Shown here: piece by piece, positions 43,955 through 53,465 of the stretch | How positions within the stretch are numbered: the stretch's first letter is position 1 | Layout of the letters: every line of letters begins with the position of its first letter | From: CAVRTM01 sp963696105 | GTDB taxonomy: Bacteria > Actinomycetota > Actinomycetes > Actinomycetales > Dermatophilaceae | Reading direction: 5' to 3' | DNA length: 64,000 nt | Assembly (NCBI GenBank): GCA_963696105.1 | Contig: CAVOIP010000004.1 | Coordinates: 186,001 to 250,000, forward strand | Notes under the pieces: generated by a model | What the model saw: the letters and a program-made list of their open reading frames with translations, nothing else | Databases searched by the model: none | Told to the model about the DNA's origin: nothing | Translations under genes and position numbers: made by a program

Positions 43955-44682
43955 GCCAGCGCGCCTGGGTCGAGCAGGTGATGGGCCTGCCGGTCAGCAT
44001 CCACCTGCGGGGGCCGCGGGTGCGCGAACGCGACACCGAGGCGGCCGTGGCGCAGGCCTATGCCGGGCTCCGAGCGGCCGACGCGCTGTTCAGCACCTTC
44101 AAGCCGGACAGCCAGGTGTCGCGGCTGCGCCGCGGCGAGATCGGGATGGCGTCCTGCGACCCGCTCGTGGGGGAGGTCGCCGACCTCTGCGAGGCGGCGC
44201 GGGTGCGGACCGCGGGCGCGTTCAGCGCCTTCCTGCCCGATGAGGCCGGCGACGTCAGGTTCGACCCGACGGGGCTCGTCAAGGGCTGGGCCGCCGACCG
44301 CGCCGCGGCGGTCCTCGGGGGCATCGATGGGCACGCCTTCTGCCTCAACGCGGGGGGCGACGTGGTCGTCGGTGGCCGGGACGCCGAGGACGGCGACCGT
44401 CGCTGGCGGATCGGCATCGAGGACCCGCGGGACCGGTCGCGGATGGCCGACGTGGTCGAGCTGTCGGCGGGCGCGGTGGCGACCTCCGGCACGGCGGCCA
44501 GGGGCGACCATCTGGTCGACCCGGCCACGGGGCGACCGGTGTCCGGTGACGGCTCGGTCAGCGTGGTCGGCCCCGCCCTGATGTGGGCCGACGTCTGGGC
44601 CACCGCCCTGTTCGTGGGGCCGCCGGAGCTCGGAACGCGTCTGCCCGTCGAACAGCCCGGATACCGCGCCATCCGGCTGTAG
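43951..44682 (+). CDS. apbE: FAD:protein FMN transferase (ApbE)
   Basis: 243 aa, GTG overlapping the FMN-binding gene stop (GTGA). ApbE motifs: MGLPVSIHLRG, ADALFSTFKPDSQVSRLRRG, FDPTGLVKGWAADRAAAVLG, CLNAGGDVVVGGRD, VATSGTAARGDHLVDPATGR and ADVWATALFV. It transfers FMN from FAD to a Thr/Ser in the SGATVTS-type motif of the preceding protein. Shorter than enterobacterial ApbE, and I see no lipobox, so an intracellular form or an unrecognised export signal is possible. Completes the three-gene electron-transfer module. Confidence 0.92.
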   Translation: MSQRAWVEQVMGLPVSIHLRGPRVRERDTEAAVAQAYAGLRAADALFSTFKPDSQVSRLRRGEIGMASCDPLVGEVADLCEAARVRTAGAFSAFLPDEAGDVRFDPTGLVKGWAADRAAAVLGGIDGHAFCLNAGGDVVVGGRDAEDGDRRWRIGIEDPRDRSRMADVVELSAGAVATSGTAARGDHLVDPATGRPVSGDGSVSVVGPALMWADVWATALFVGPPELGTRLPVEQPGYRAIRL

Positions 44683-44712
44683 CGCCGTCCGGGGCCCGCA
44701 CCGGCGCACCGT

Positions 44713-44740
44713 GACAGACCATCGGCGCCGATGGTCTGTC
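44713..44740. terminator. Perfect 28-bp palindrome between apbE and the DUF255 gene
   Basis: Arms GACAGACCATCGGC (44713-44726) and GCCGATGGTCTGTC (44727-44740) are exactly complementary. It lies between converging genes, so a bidirectional terminator is the simplest reading. Perfect symmetry over 28 bp with no built-in loop would also fit a protein-binding site. Confidence 0.65.
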
Positions 44741-44792
44741 GCTCCCGGGCGGCCAGAAACGGGGCGACGTCCGCCGGTGACGGCCCAGGCCG

Positions 44793-46803
<2,011 letters not shown>

Positions 46804-46897
46804 GCCCTCACTCTTACCCCGTTGCGCGGATCGTTGCCGTATTGCAGAACCCTTCGGCGCCGTGGGAACGGACACACCCGCGGTTGCGGTGGCGCCA

Positions 46898-46935
46898 GGT
46901 GGCCCACCGTCGCCTGCAGGCGACGGTGGGCCACC
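46898..46935 (-). terminator. Perfect 38-bp palindrome after the DUF305 gene
   Basis: Arms at 46898-46916 and 46917-46935 are exactly complementary (19 bp each; core GCCTGCAGGC). It lies about 50 bp beyond the stop of the leftward DUF305 gene and about 95 bp before the DUF255 start. A very stable terminator hairpin is the likely role. Confidence 0.75.
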
Positions 46936-46985
46936 CGCACACGCTGGCCAGCCATGCGGCTCAAGCGGTGCGTGGCGTGGTGCTC

Positions 46986-47639
46986 TCAGCCCCGCATCTG
47001 GGCGAGCATGCGCTTCATCCGGGCGATCTCCTTGTCCTGGGAGTCGATGATGCTCTGGGCGAGCTTCTTGGCGTCGGGACTGGCTCCCCGGGTGAGCTCG
47101 GTCCTGGCCATGGCCAGGGCGCCCTGGTGGTGCTTGACCATGCCGGTCAGGAACATCCGGTCGAAGCTGGGCCCGGTGGCCCGGCCGAGGGCGGTCATCT
47201 CCCGCGGCGACATGCCGCCCGTCGAGCCCATGCTCATGCTGCCCATGGTTCCCGGAACGGGCACGCCCCAGCCCTCGAGCCAGCCGGACATGGTGCGGAT
47301 TTCGGGGGTCTGGGCGGCCTTGATCTGCGCGGCCAGCTTCTTGACCTGGGCCGTGTTGGCGCGGCTGGCCGCCATGGTGGACATCAGGATGGCCTGGCGG
47401 TGGTGCGGGATCATGTCGGTGGAGAACCGGACGTCGGCGTCGTTGTGCTGACCGGCCGCGGTGGCTGAGCCGGTGCCGTTCGGCGTGCTCGTACGGCCGG
47501 TCGTCGTGGGCATGGAGGTTCTGCTGTGGCCGCCGGGTCCGGGGCTGGTGGTGCTGTCGGTGCTGGATCCGCACGCGGCCAGGGCGAGGACGGTCGCGAG
47601 GGCGGTGGGCAGGGCGAGGGTGCGCAGGGCGCGGTTCAT
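46986..47639 (-). CDS. DUF305 family lipoprotein
   Basis: 217 aa from ATG 47639, with GGAAGGAACC upstream. Signal peptide with lipobox LAACG (LATVLALAACGSSTDS). Two DUF305 repeats carry the paired histidines MIPHHRQAILMSTMAA and MVKHHQGALAMARTEL, a ferritin-like four-helix pattern suited to metal binding, with a Met-rich linker (GTMGSMSMGSTGGMS) between them. Met and His enrichment and the neighbouring metal ATPase and cupredoxin suggest copper handling outside the membrane, which is inference. Confidence 0.88.
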   Translation of the reverse strand: MNRALRTLALPTALATVLALAACGSSTDSTTSPGPGGHSRTSMPTTTGRTSTPNGTGSATAAGQHNDADVRFSTDMIPHHRQAILMSTMAASRANTAQVKKLAAQIKAAQTPEIRTMSGWLEGWGVPVPGTMGSMSMGSTGGMSPREMTALGRATGPSFDRMFLTGMVKHHQGALAMARTELTRGASPDAKKLAQSIIDSQDKEIARMKRMLAQMRG

Positions 47640-47738
47640 CGGGGTGGTTCCTTCCAACGGGACTGAGGAGAGCTGCACGGTGATGCGCGTGGGCCGTTCC
47701 TGGTCGCGGGCGCGACCGTGGCGGCGGTGGCCGGTGGC

Positions 47739-48305
47739 CTAGGTGCGCAGGATGCAGAGCTTGCTCAGCGATGGAGTCAGGTGCGGTGGTGGCGGTCCGG
47801 CTCGGATCGGGCTGGTCAGGAGGCGCCACCCGGTGCCGACCACGACGGCCGACGGGCCACGGCCCAGCAGCAGCCAGGTGAGGAGCAGGAGCAGCAGGAG
47901 CAGCCCCGGCAGCACTGCCAGGCACATGGCCGTCATGTCATCACCAGCGCTGTGGCCCGCGAGGTCGACCCCCGAGCAGGCGGTGCCCGCGCAGGCGCTG
48001 CCCGAGTAGGCGCTGCCCGAGTAGGCGCTGCACGGCCGGGGTCGCGCGTGGCGTGGGGGCGGTGCGGCCGCGGGGGAGGTGGTCGAGCCCGTCGCCCGCG
48101 CTGCCGGCGGCGCCATGGAGGCGCCACGGTGCGAGGACGTGCCGACGTGCTGCGTCATGACCTGGGCGCCATCGACCATCAGGTCGGAATGCCCCGCACC
48201 CATGGAGTGCATCCCGATGACCGCGAGCGCCAGCGTGACCACGGCCAGCAGACGCCCGGCCGGTGACCACCGGAGGCGGCGGCCGGTCCGGGTGCTGGCG
48301 GTCAT
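47739..48305 (-). CDS. Small membrane protein, DUF6153-like
   Basis: 188 aa. First helix RLLAVVTLALAVIGMHSMGA, then a His/Met/Ser/Ala-rich extracytoplasmic stretch of about 80 residues containing short near-repeats (SAYSGSAYSGSACAGTACSG), then a second helix DDMTAMCLAVLPGLLLLLLL. The MCLAVLxxLLLLLL pattern resembles DUF6153 proteins of actinobacteria, which also combine it with His/Met-rich segments. The function is unknown. Placed between the ATPase and DUF305, it may take part in metal handling. Confidence 0.6.
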   Translation of the reverse strand: MTASTRTGRRLRWSPAGRLLAVVTLALAVIGMHSMGAGHSDLMVDGAQVMTQHVGTSSHRGASMAPPAARATGSTTSPAAAPPPRHARPRPCSAYSGSAYSGSACAGTACSGVDLAGHSAGDDMTAMCLAVLPGLLLLLLLLTWLLLGRGPSAVVVGTGWRLLTSPIRAGPPPPHLTPSLSKLCILRT

Positions 48306-48412
48306 GGCCCCACTGTCACACGCGTGGCTGTGCAGGGTTGGACGGGGCAAGGTGCGGGGCCGAGCCCGGCCTGGCGTCGGGAGACATAGTTGCGGCGGAG
48401 GGGAAAGCTGGG

Positions 48413-50879
48413 TCATGTCGAGGGCTCGCCGACGGGTGGCCCGGTTCGGAAGTCGCTGGCGGTCCTGGACGAACCGGGCGCGGCGGGCAGCCGGAGCCGC
48501 TTGAGCAGGAGCGCGTTGACGGCGACGAGGAAGCTCGAGCCGGACATCGACAGGGCCGCGATCTCGGGGCGCAGCACCAGGCCGAACGCCGGGCTCGAAG
48601 ACCCCGGCGGCGATGGGCAGGGCGATCGCGTTGTAGCCGACGGCCCAGCCGAGGTTCTGGCGCATCTTGCGCAGGGTGCCGCGGCCGATGCGTCAGCGCG
48701 GTGGGCACGTCCAGGGGGTCCGAGCGCATCAGCACCACGTCGGCGGTCTCGATCGCGACGTCGGTGCCGGCGCCGATCGCGATGCCGAGGTCGGCCTGGG
48801 CCAGGGCGGGGGCGTCGTTGACACCGTCGCCGACCATCGCGACCCGGCTGACCGGCCTGCTGCAGCGTCGGCGATCTTGGCGGCCTTGTCCTGCGGCAGC
48901 ACCTCGGCGATGACGGTGTCGATGCCCAGCTCGTCGGCGATGCGTCGAGCGGTGGCCTGGTTGTCGCCGGTGAGCATGACCACCTCGACGCCCACCTCGT
49001 GCAGGGCAGCCACGGCGGCCGCGGAGGTGTCCGGACCGCGTCGGCGATGCCGATCACGCCGACCGCCTGTCCGTCGACGGCGACCAGGACCGCGGTCCGG
49101 CCTGCGCCCGCGACCTCGTCTCGCCGTTGCGGCGAAGGTCCCGAGGGCGACGCCTTCGGCGTCCATCAGGCGTCGGTTGCCGACGGCGACCCGCGTGCCC
49201 GTCGACCGTGGCGACGGCGCCGTGCCCGGCGACGTTGCGGAAACCGGTCGGCGCGCAGCCGGGGCGCACCGGCGTCGTCGGCGTACCGGACGACCGCCTG
49301 CGCGAGCGGGTGCTCGGACTCCCGCTCGACGGCGCCGGCCAGCGCGAGCAGCTCGGCGCTCGCTCGAGGCCGTCGACCAGGACGTCGGTGACCTCGGGTT
49401 CGCCCTTGGTCAGGGTGCCGGTCTTGTCCATCACGACGGTGTCGATCCGGGCCGAGGTCTCCAGCGCGGTCGCGTTCTTGAACAGGATCCCGCGGCGTGG
49501 CGCCGAGGCCGGTGCCGACCATGATCGCGGTCGGCGTGGCCAGGCCCAGCGCGTCGGGGCAGGTGATGACCACGACGGTGATCGCGAACAGCAGCGCCTC
49601 GGTGGCCGGTCGGCCGACGGCGACCCAGACCAGGAAGGTGGCGGTGCCGCCGACGAGCGCGACCAGCACCAGCCAGAAGGCGGCGCGGTCGGCCAGCCGC
49701 TGCCCGGGCGCCTTGGAGTTCTGCGCCTGCTGCACCAGCGCCACGATCTGCGCCAGCGCGGTGTCGGCACCGACCTTGCTGGCCCGCACGCGCAGGGTGC
49801 CGTTGGTGTTGATGGTGGCGCCGATGACCTCGTCGCCGGGCGCCTTGTGCACCGGCAGGCTCTCACCGGTCACCATCGACTCGTCGACCTCGGACTCGCC
49901 GTCCTCGACGACGCCGTCGGTGGCGATCTTCGCTCCGGGACGGACCAGGAGCAGGTCCCCGACGGCGACGTCCGCGGTCGGCACCTCGACCGGTTCGCCG
50001 TCGCGGAGCACCAGCGCCCGGGCAGGGGCCAGGTCGAGCAGGGTGCGGATGGCGTCGTTGGCGCCGCCGCGGGCGCGCATCTCGAACCAGTGACCCAGCA
50101 GGACGAACGTGGTCAGCACCGTGGCCGCCTCGTAGAACACCTCGCCGCCACCGGTCAGGGTCACCACCAGGGAGTACAGCCAGCCGGCACCGACCGCGAC
50201 GGCGACCAGCACCATCATGTCCAGGGTGCGGGCCCGCAGCGCCCGCCAGGCGCCGTCGAAGAAGATCCAGGCGGAGTAGAAGACCACCGGCAGCGACAGC
50301 AGCAGGCTGAACACGTCGTCGCGCAGGCCGAACGGCGCGGGGACGTGGAAACCGAGCACCTGGCGCCCGATCGGCGACCACAGCAGGATCGGAACCGACA
50401 GCACCGCGGCGACCACGAACCGGTTGCGCATGTCGGCGACCATGTCGGCCATCGACATGCGCGCCGTGCCCGCCATGGCCCATCGCGTCGTGCGGTGAGG
50501 CCACCGGCGGAGCCGCAGGGACAGCAGCGGGTGCGCCCGCCGCGACGTCCGTCCGCGCAGGGTGGTCCGCCACAGAAGCCGCCTCGGCCATCGGGTCGCA
50601 GATGTGGCTGGGCACCGACTGCCCGGCGCAGTGGAAGCCACAGTCGCGCACCCAGTCGCGCAGCTGCGCCAGGTCGGTCCGGGCCGGGTCGTAGACCACC
50701 GTCGCGGTCTGGCTGACGGGGTTCGCGTCCACGCCCAGGACCCCGGGACGGCGCCCCAGGACGGCCTCGGCGACGTTCTTGCTGGTCGCCCACTGGACAC
50801 CGGAGACCTCCAGCAGCGCCATAGCCGCGTGCGCACCATTCCCGTCGTACGTCCGCTGGTCGTTGTGGTGGTGCCTCAT
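48413..50879 (-). CDS. Heavy-metal P1B-type ATPase with CPD membrane motif (frame-disrupted)
   Basis: About 815 aa from ATG 50879. The N-terminal heavy-metal-associated-like fold (ALLEVSGVQWATSKNVAEAV) lacks the usual CxxC but is followed by a Cys/His cluster CGFHCAGQSVPSHICDP. Membrane and catalytic motifs: DESMVTGESLPV (actuator), VVVITCPDALGLATPTAIMV (CPD where CPC is usual), VVMDKTGTLTKGEPEVTDVL (phosphorylated Asp), MLTGDNQATARRIADELG, MVGDGVNDAPALAQADLGIA. Frame changes occur near 50470 and repeatedly between 48590 and 49500. The metal is probably copper by context, but CPD makes specificity uncertain. Confidence 0.85.
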
Positions 50880-50881
50880 CT

Positions 50882-51078
50882 TCACTCCAGGTGCTCGAAA
50901 GGCTGATGGTGACCGCGCCGCGGTGGCCGCTCGCCACTGGACGCGCTGGTCGTCGCCGGCCTGGTCGCCCGAGGCGGCCGCGCACGCCTCCAGGTCGCAT
51001 CGCTGGTGACGGTCACCGTTGAGTGCCGGGAACCAGGAGTGGTCGTCCAGCGGCGACAGCCGCCTTGGCCTCGTCCAT
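50882..51078 (-). CDS. Possible small Cys/His protein coupled to the metal ATPase (frame-disrupted)
   Basis: ATG 51078 opens MDEAKAAVAA, then in the next frame DDHSWFPALNGDRHQRCDLE and ACAAASGDQAGDD, then in the third frame SSGERPPRRGHHQPFEHLE and a stop two bases before the ATPase ATG. Two extra bases (near 51044 and 50970) would make one 64-residue protein, the same kind of error seen in the adjoining ATPase. It has two Cys and several His residues. No family is recognised. A CsoR-like palindrome lies just upstream. Tentative: the frame joining is inferred. Confidence 0.35.
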
Positions 51079-51088
51079 GACCGACAGC

Positions 51089-51105
51089 ATACCCCCATGG
51101 GGTAT
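51089..51105. promoter_or_regulatory. CsoR/RcnR-like operator
   Basis: ATACCCCCATGGGGTAT, a near-perfect palindrome of a C-tract and a G-tract flanked by TA, the architecture known for CsoR-family copper and nickel repressor sites. It lies 10 bp upstream of the small ORF that precedes the metal ATPase. No CsoR gene lies in this window, so a repressor acting in trans would be needed. Confidence 0.55.
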
Positions 51106-51340
51106 CGAGCAGAAGGGTCGTCGAGACGGCGTGGCCCTTCCTGAACGCCGCGCCTGGCATGGATGACGTGGCTGGCCAGCGACATTCGGCGCAAGCGGCC
51201 GGACGGGGAGGCTCGACGGTCTGCTCGCCACGGCGGCTGACTGCTCCGGCGGTGCGGCCGGCAGGGCACGCCGGAGGACCTTCGCCCCTGCGCCGGGAGG
51301 CGGCGTGCAGTCGATGGTGGTGGTGGGAAAGGAGCCGCAC

Positions 51341-51574
51341 ATGATGGGCTGGTACGGCGGGGCAGGCTGGGGTGCCTGGCTGATGATGGGACTGTTCGTG
51401 CTCGGGTTCTGGGCGCTGATCGTGTTCGGTGGGCTGGCCCTGTGGCGCGCGGCCAAGGGGCAGAGTTCCGGCGGTGGTGACGCGCGCCGGCTGCTGGACG
51501 AGCGGTTCGCACGCGGGGAGATCGACGAGCAGGAGTACACCGCGCGCCGCGACCTGCTCCGGGCGCGGCGGTGA
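51341..51574 (+). CDS. SHOCT domain membrane protein
   Basis: 77 aa, ATG at 51341 with AAAGGAG. One helix (WLMMGLFVLGFWALIVFGGL) is followed by a short C-terminal SHOCT domain RRLLDERFARGEIDEQEYTA. SHOCT is a small oligomerisation-type domain often attached to membrane proteins and found near metal-efflux genes. The stop overlaps the cupredoxin start (GTGA), so the two are probably co-translated. Confidence 0.85.
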   Translation: MMGWYGGAGWGAWLMMGLFVLGFWALIVFGGLALWRAAKGQSSGGGDARRLLDERFARGEIDEQEYTARRDLLRARR

Positions 51575-52149
51575 GGAATCCCGTTCGGCCCCATCTGCTC
51601 GCGGTGGTGCTCACCGTGGCCCTGACCGCGGTGACGATGGCGGCGCTGGCCGCGACCGTCCCGACCGGTGCGGGAGCTTCGCCGGCCTGGATGCCCATGC
51701 TCGGCTGGCGCAACGTCGACTGCCGGGTCCCGGCGAACGTGCCTGGACAGCGCGTGCCGGTCCTGCTCGCCGACATGGGCGCGTTCATGGCCGGCCCGAT
51801 GATGGGCGGCCGGTCGATGGTGCTGTCCACCGGCGTGCGTACCGTCCGCGCGGGTCGGGTCACCCTGGTCGCGGCGAACCGCGGCACCCGCCCGCACGAG
51901 CTGGTCGTCCTTCCGCTGCCGAACGGGCAGCCGCCCGGGGCCCGGAGCCTCGCCGCCGACAACACTGTGGACGAGAGCGGCAGCCTGGGCGAGGCCTCGC
52001 GCAGCTGCGCGGCCGGCGAGGGGCCCGGCATCGCAGCCGGCGCGACGGGCTGGGTCACTGTGGACCTGCGCCCGGGGCGCTATGAGCTGGTCTGCAACCG
52101 GCCCGGACACTACCGCGCCGGCATGGTCGCCGAGCTCGACGTCCGGTAG
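51571..52149 (+). CDS. Secreted cupredoxin-like blue copper protein
   Basis: 192 aa, GTG start overlapping the SHOCT stop. N-terminal signal LLAVVLTVALTAVTMAALAA. The cupredoxin fold is shown by VRTVRAGRVTLVAANRGTRP followed by HELVVLPLP (first His ligand), and the C-terminal loop CNRPGHYRAGM, which supplies Cys, His and Met of a type 1 copper site. This spacing is like sulfocyanin/plastocyanin-type proteins. Likely an extracytoplasmic copper carrier or electron carrier. Its linkage to the metal ATPase and SHOCT gene supports a copper role. Confidence 0.85.
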   Translation: MRNPVRPHLLAVVLTVALTAVTMAALAATVPTGAGASPAWMPMLGWRNVDCRVPANVPGQRVPVLLADMGAFMAGPMMGGRSMVLSTGVRTVRAGRVTLVAANRGTRPHELVVLPLPNGQPPGARSLAADNTVDESGSLGEASRSCAAGEGPGIAAGATGWVTVDLRPGRYELVCNRPGHYRAGMVAELDVR

Positions 52150-52344
52150 TTCCCCGAGCGCGAGGCCGTGTATCCCTCGACCTGGTCGGTGGGCGCCGTG
52201 GAGGTGTGTGCGCCCCGAACAGCAGGGCGGGTCGAGGGTGGTGAACGGCGCCACCTTGGGTGGGTGTCTGCACGGAGTCCAGCCGCCCAGAGTTGTCCTC
52301 AGAGGCGACCACCAGGGTCGCCTCGTCAAGGAAGGACACCTCCC

Positions 52345-52899
52345 ATGAAGATTGCCGCATCCCCCCGCTCCCTGGTCGTCGGTCTGGCGCTGGCCGGCTC
52401 CGTCGGTCTGGGCGGCGCCCTCGCCGCCTCTGCGGCCACGGCAACCCCCGTCCACTCAGCAGGCACCGTCAGCATGTCGGGGCAAGGCCTGGACACGACC
52501 GCTGGGACGACCGCTGGGACGACCGCTCCCGCCAGCGGAACCACCCGGACGGGTTCCGCGGTCGGCCTCGTCGAGGCTTCACGCATCGCGGCGCTGATCG
52601 GCCACGGACATGTCAGCAAGGCCGAGCAGGAGTCGACGGCAACCGGTGTGGTCTACGAGGTGACCGTCGTGCAGCCGGATGGCACCGAGCGGACGGTGAC
52701 GGTCGACCGCACGACCGGTCGCGTTCTGGCGAACACCCTGGAGGACGCGTCCGACGGCAACGACGCCTCGGACCGTCCTGACGCCGCGGACCGTCCCGAC
52801 GCTGTGGACCGTCCCGACGCTGTGGACCGTCCCCACACCGCCGGGGACCACCAGGAGCGTGACCACACCGACAGCAGGACCGGCGACGAGGCCCACTAG
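52345..52899 (+). CDS. Secreted PepSY-domain protein with DRPDA repeats
   Basis: 184 aa, ATG 52345 after AAGGAAGG. Signal peptide VVGLALAGSVGLGGALAASA. After a Thr/Gly/Ala-rich linker containing a short tandem AGTTAGTT comes one PepSY-like unit: ASRIAALIGHGHVSKAEQES, VVYEVTVVQPDGTERTVTVD, RTTGRVLANTLED. The C-terminus is a hydrophilic tail with four DRPDA/V-type pentapeptide-like repeats (DRPDAADRPDAVDRPDAVDR), encoded by an 18-base DNA repeat, and ends His/Asp-rich. PepSY domains inhibit peptidases or bind at the membrane surface. The tail may bind metal or be disordered. Confidence 0.78.
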   Translation: MKIAASPRSLVVGLALAGSVGLGGALAASAATATPVHSAGTVSMSGQGLDTTAGTTAGTTAPASGTTRTGSAVGLVEASRIAALIGHGHVSKAEQESTATGVVYEVTVVQPDGTERTVTVDRTTGRVLANTLEDASDGNDASDRPDAADRPDAVDRPDAVDRPHTAGDHQERDHTDSRTGDEAH

Positions 52900-53115
52900 T
52901 GCTGCCTGGACCACCTGCGGCGACGACCCACCACGTATGGCCCAGGCGCCCGGCCGTGAGCATGCGCCTCACCGCGATCGGCCGGGACCTGGGACGGTGG
53001 CCGCCCGTGGTCCGCGCGGCGCGCCGTCGTTGACGGGCGACCACCCGAGCCGCCTCACGCCGGGGCACACTGCCCGGCGCGCCTGCCCGGTCTCCCACCC
53101 CCTGGCAGCCCTTGG

Positions 53116-53400
53116 TCAGTCGCTTTCGCCATCTTGCCGGTGACGCAGCTGCTCCTCGAGCCGGTCGTACCCGTACCACCAGTGGACGCCCAACCCCAGC
53201 AGCATGCCGACAACCGGGAACGGCCACCAGATCAGCTCTGGCGCGCGCGCGACGTTGAGGGCGATGAGCAGGACGCACACGACTCCGGTGACGGTGCTGT
53301 GCAGGGCGAGGCCTCGTCGGGCCTGCAGCAGCAGCGGATCCAGCACGACTTCCTCTTCAGGCGGCTCGTCGCCCCATGCGGTGGTGCCCGGCTCCGTCAC
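53116..53400 (-). CDS. Two-helix membrane protein (2TM domain type)
   Basis: 94 aa from GTG 53400, which overlaps the upstream PP2C stop (GTGA) and has GAGGTGGG before it. An acidic N-terminus (GDEPPEEE) precedes helix 1 (HSTVTGVVCVLLIALNVARA) and helix 2 (IWWPFPVVGMLLGLGVHWWY), then a charged tail. The HSTVTGVV...VHWWYGY pattern is like 2TM-domain proteins, which occur attached to or beside bacterial signalling proteins. It is translationally coupled to the membrane phosphatase gene. A long inverted repeat flanks its start. Confidence 0.75.
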   Translation of the reverse strand: MTEPGTTAWGDEPPEEEVVLDPLLLQARRGLALHSTVTGVVCVLLIALNVARAPELIWWPFPVVGMLLGLGVHWWYGYDRLEEQLRHRQDGESD

Positions 53401-53465
53401 GCTTCCCACCTCCTCGCTGATGACAGGTTCCTGTGCAGTGGGGGGCGACGAGCCGCCTGAAGAGG
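53352..53465. repeat. 24-bp perfect inverted repeat around the start of the 2TM gene
   Basis: Arms at 53352-53375 and 53442-53465 are exactly complementary (core GGCGACGAGCCGCCTGAAG), with a 66-base loop. One arm lies in the coding sequence of the 2TM gene; the other lies near the 3' end of the phosphatase gene. The overlapping stop/start and ribosome-binding site are in the loop. Confidence 0.8.

Noticed and set aside
50882..51340. A longer minus-strand frame (about 150 codons) covering the metal ATPase leader
   Set aside because: Its upstream part is Arg/Ala/Pro-rich with no coding character; only the short joined segments next to the ATPase look real.
52740..52860. CRISPR-like array in the short repeats
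   Set aside because: The repeats are contiguous codon repeats within an open frame, with no spacers and no cas genes. I saw no CRISPR array in the window.
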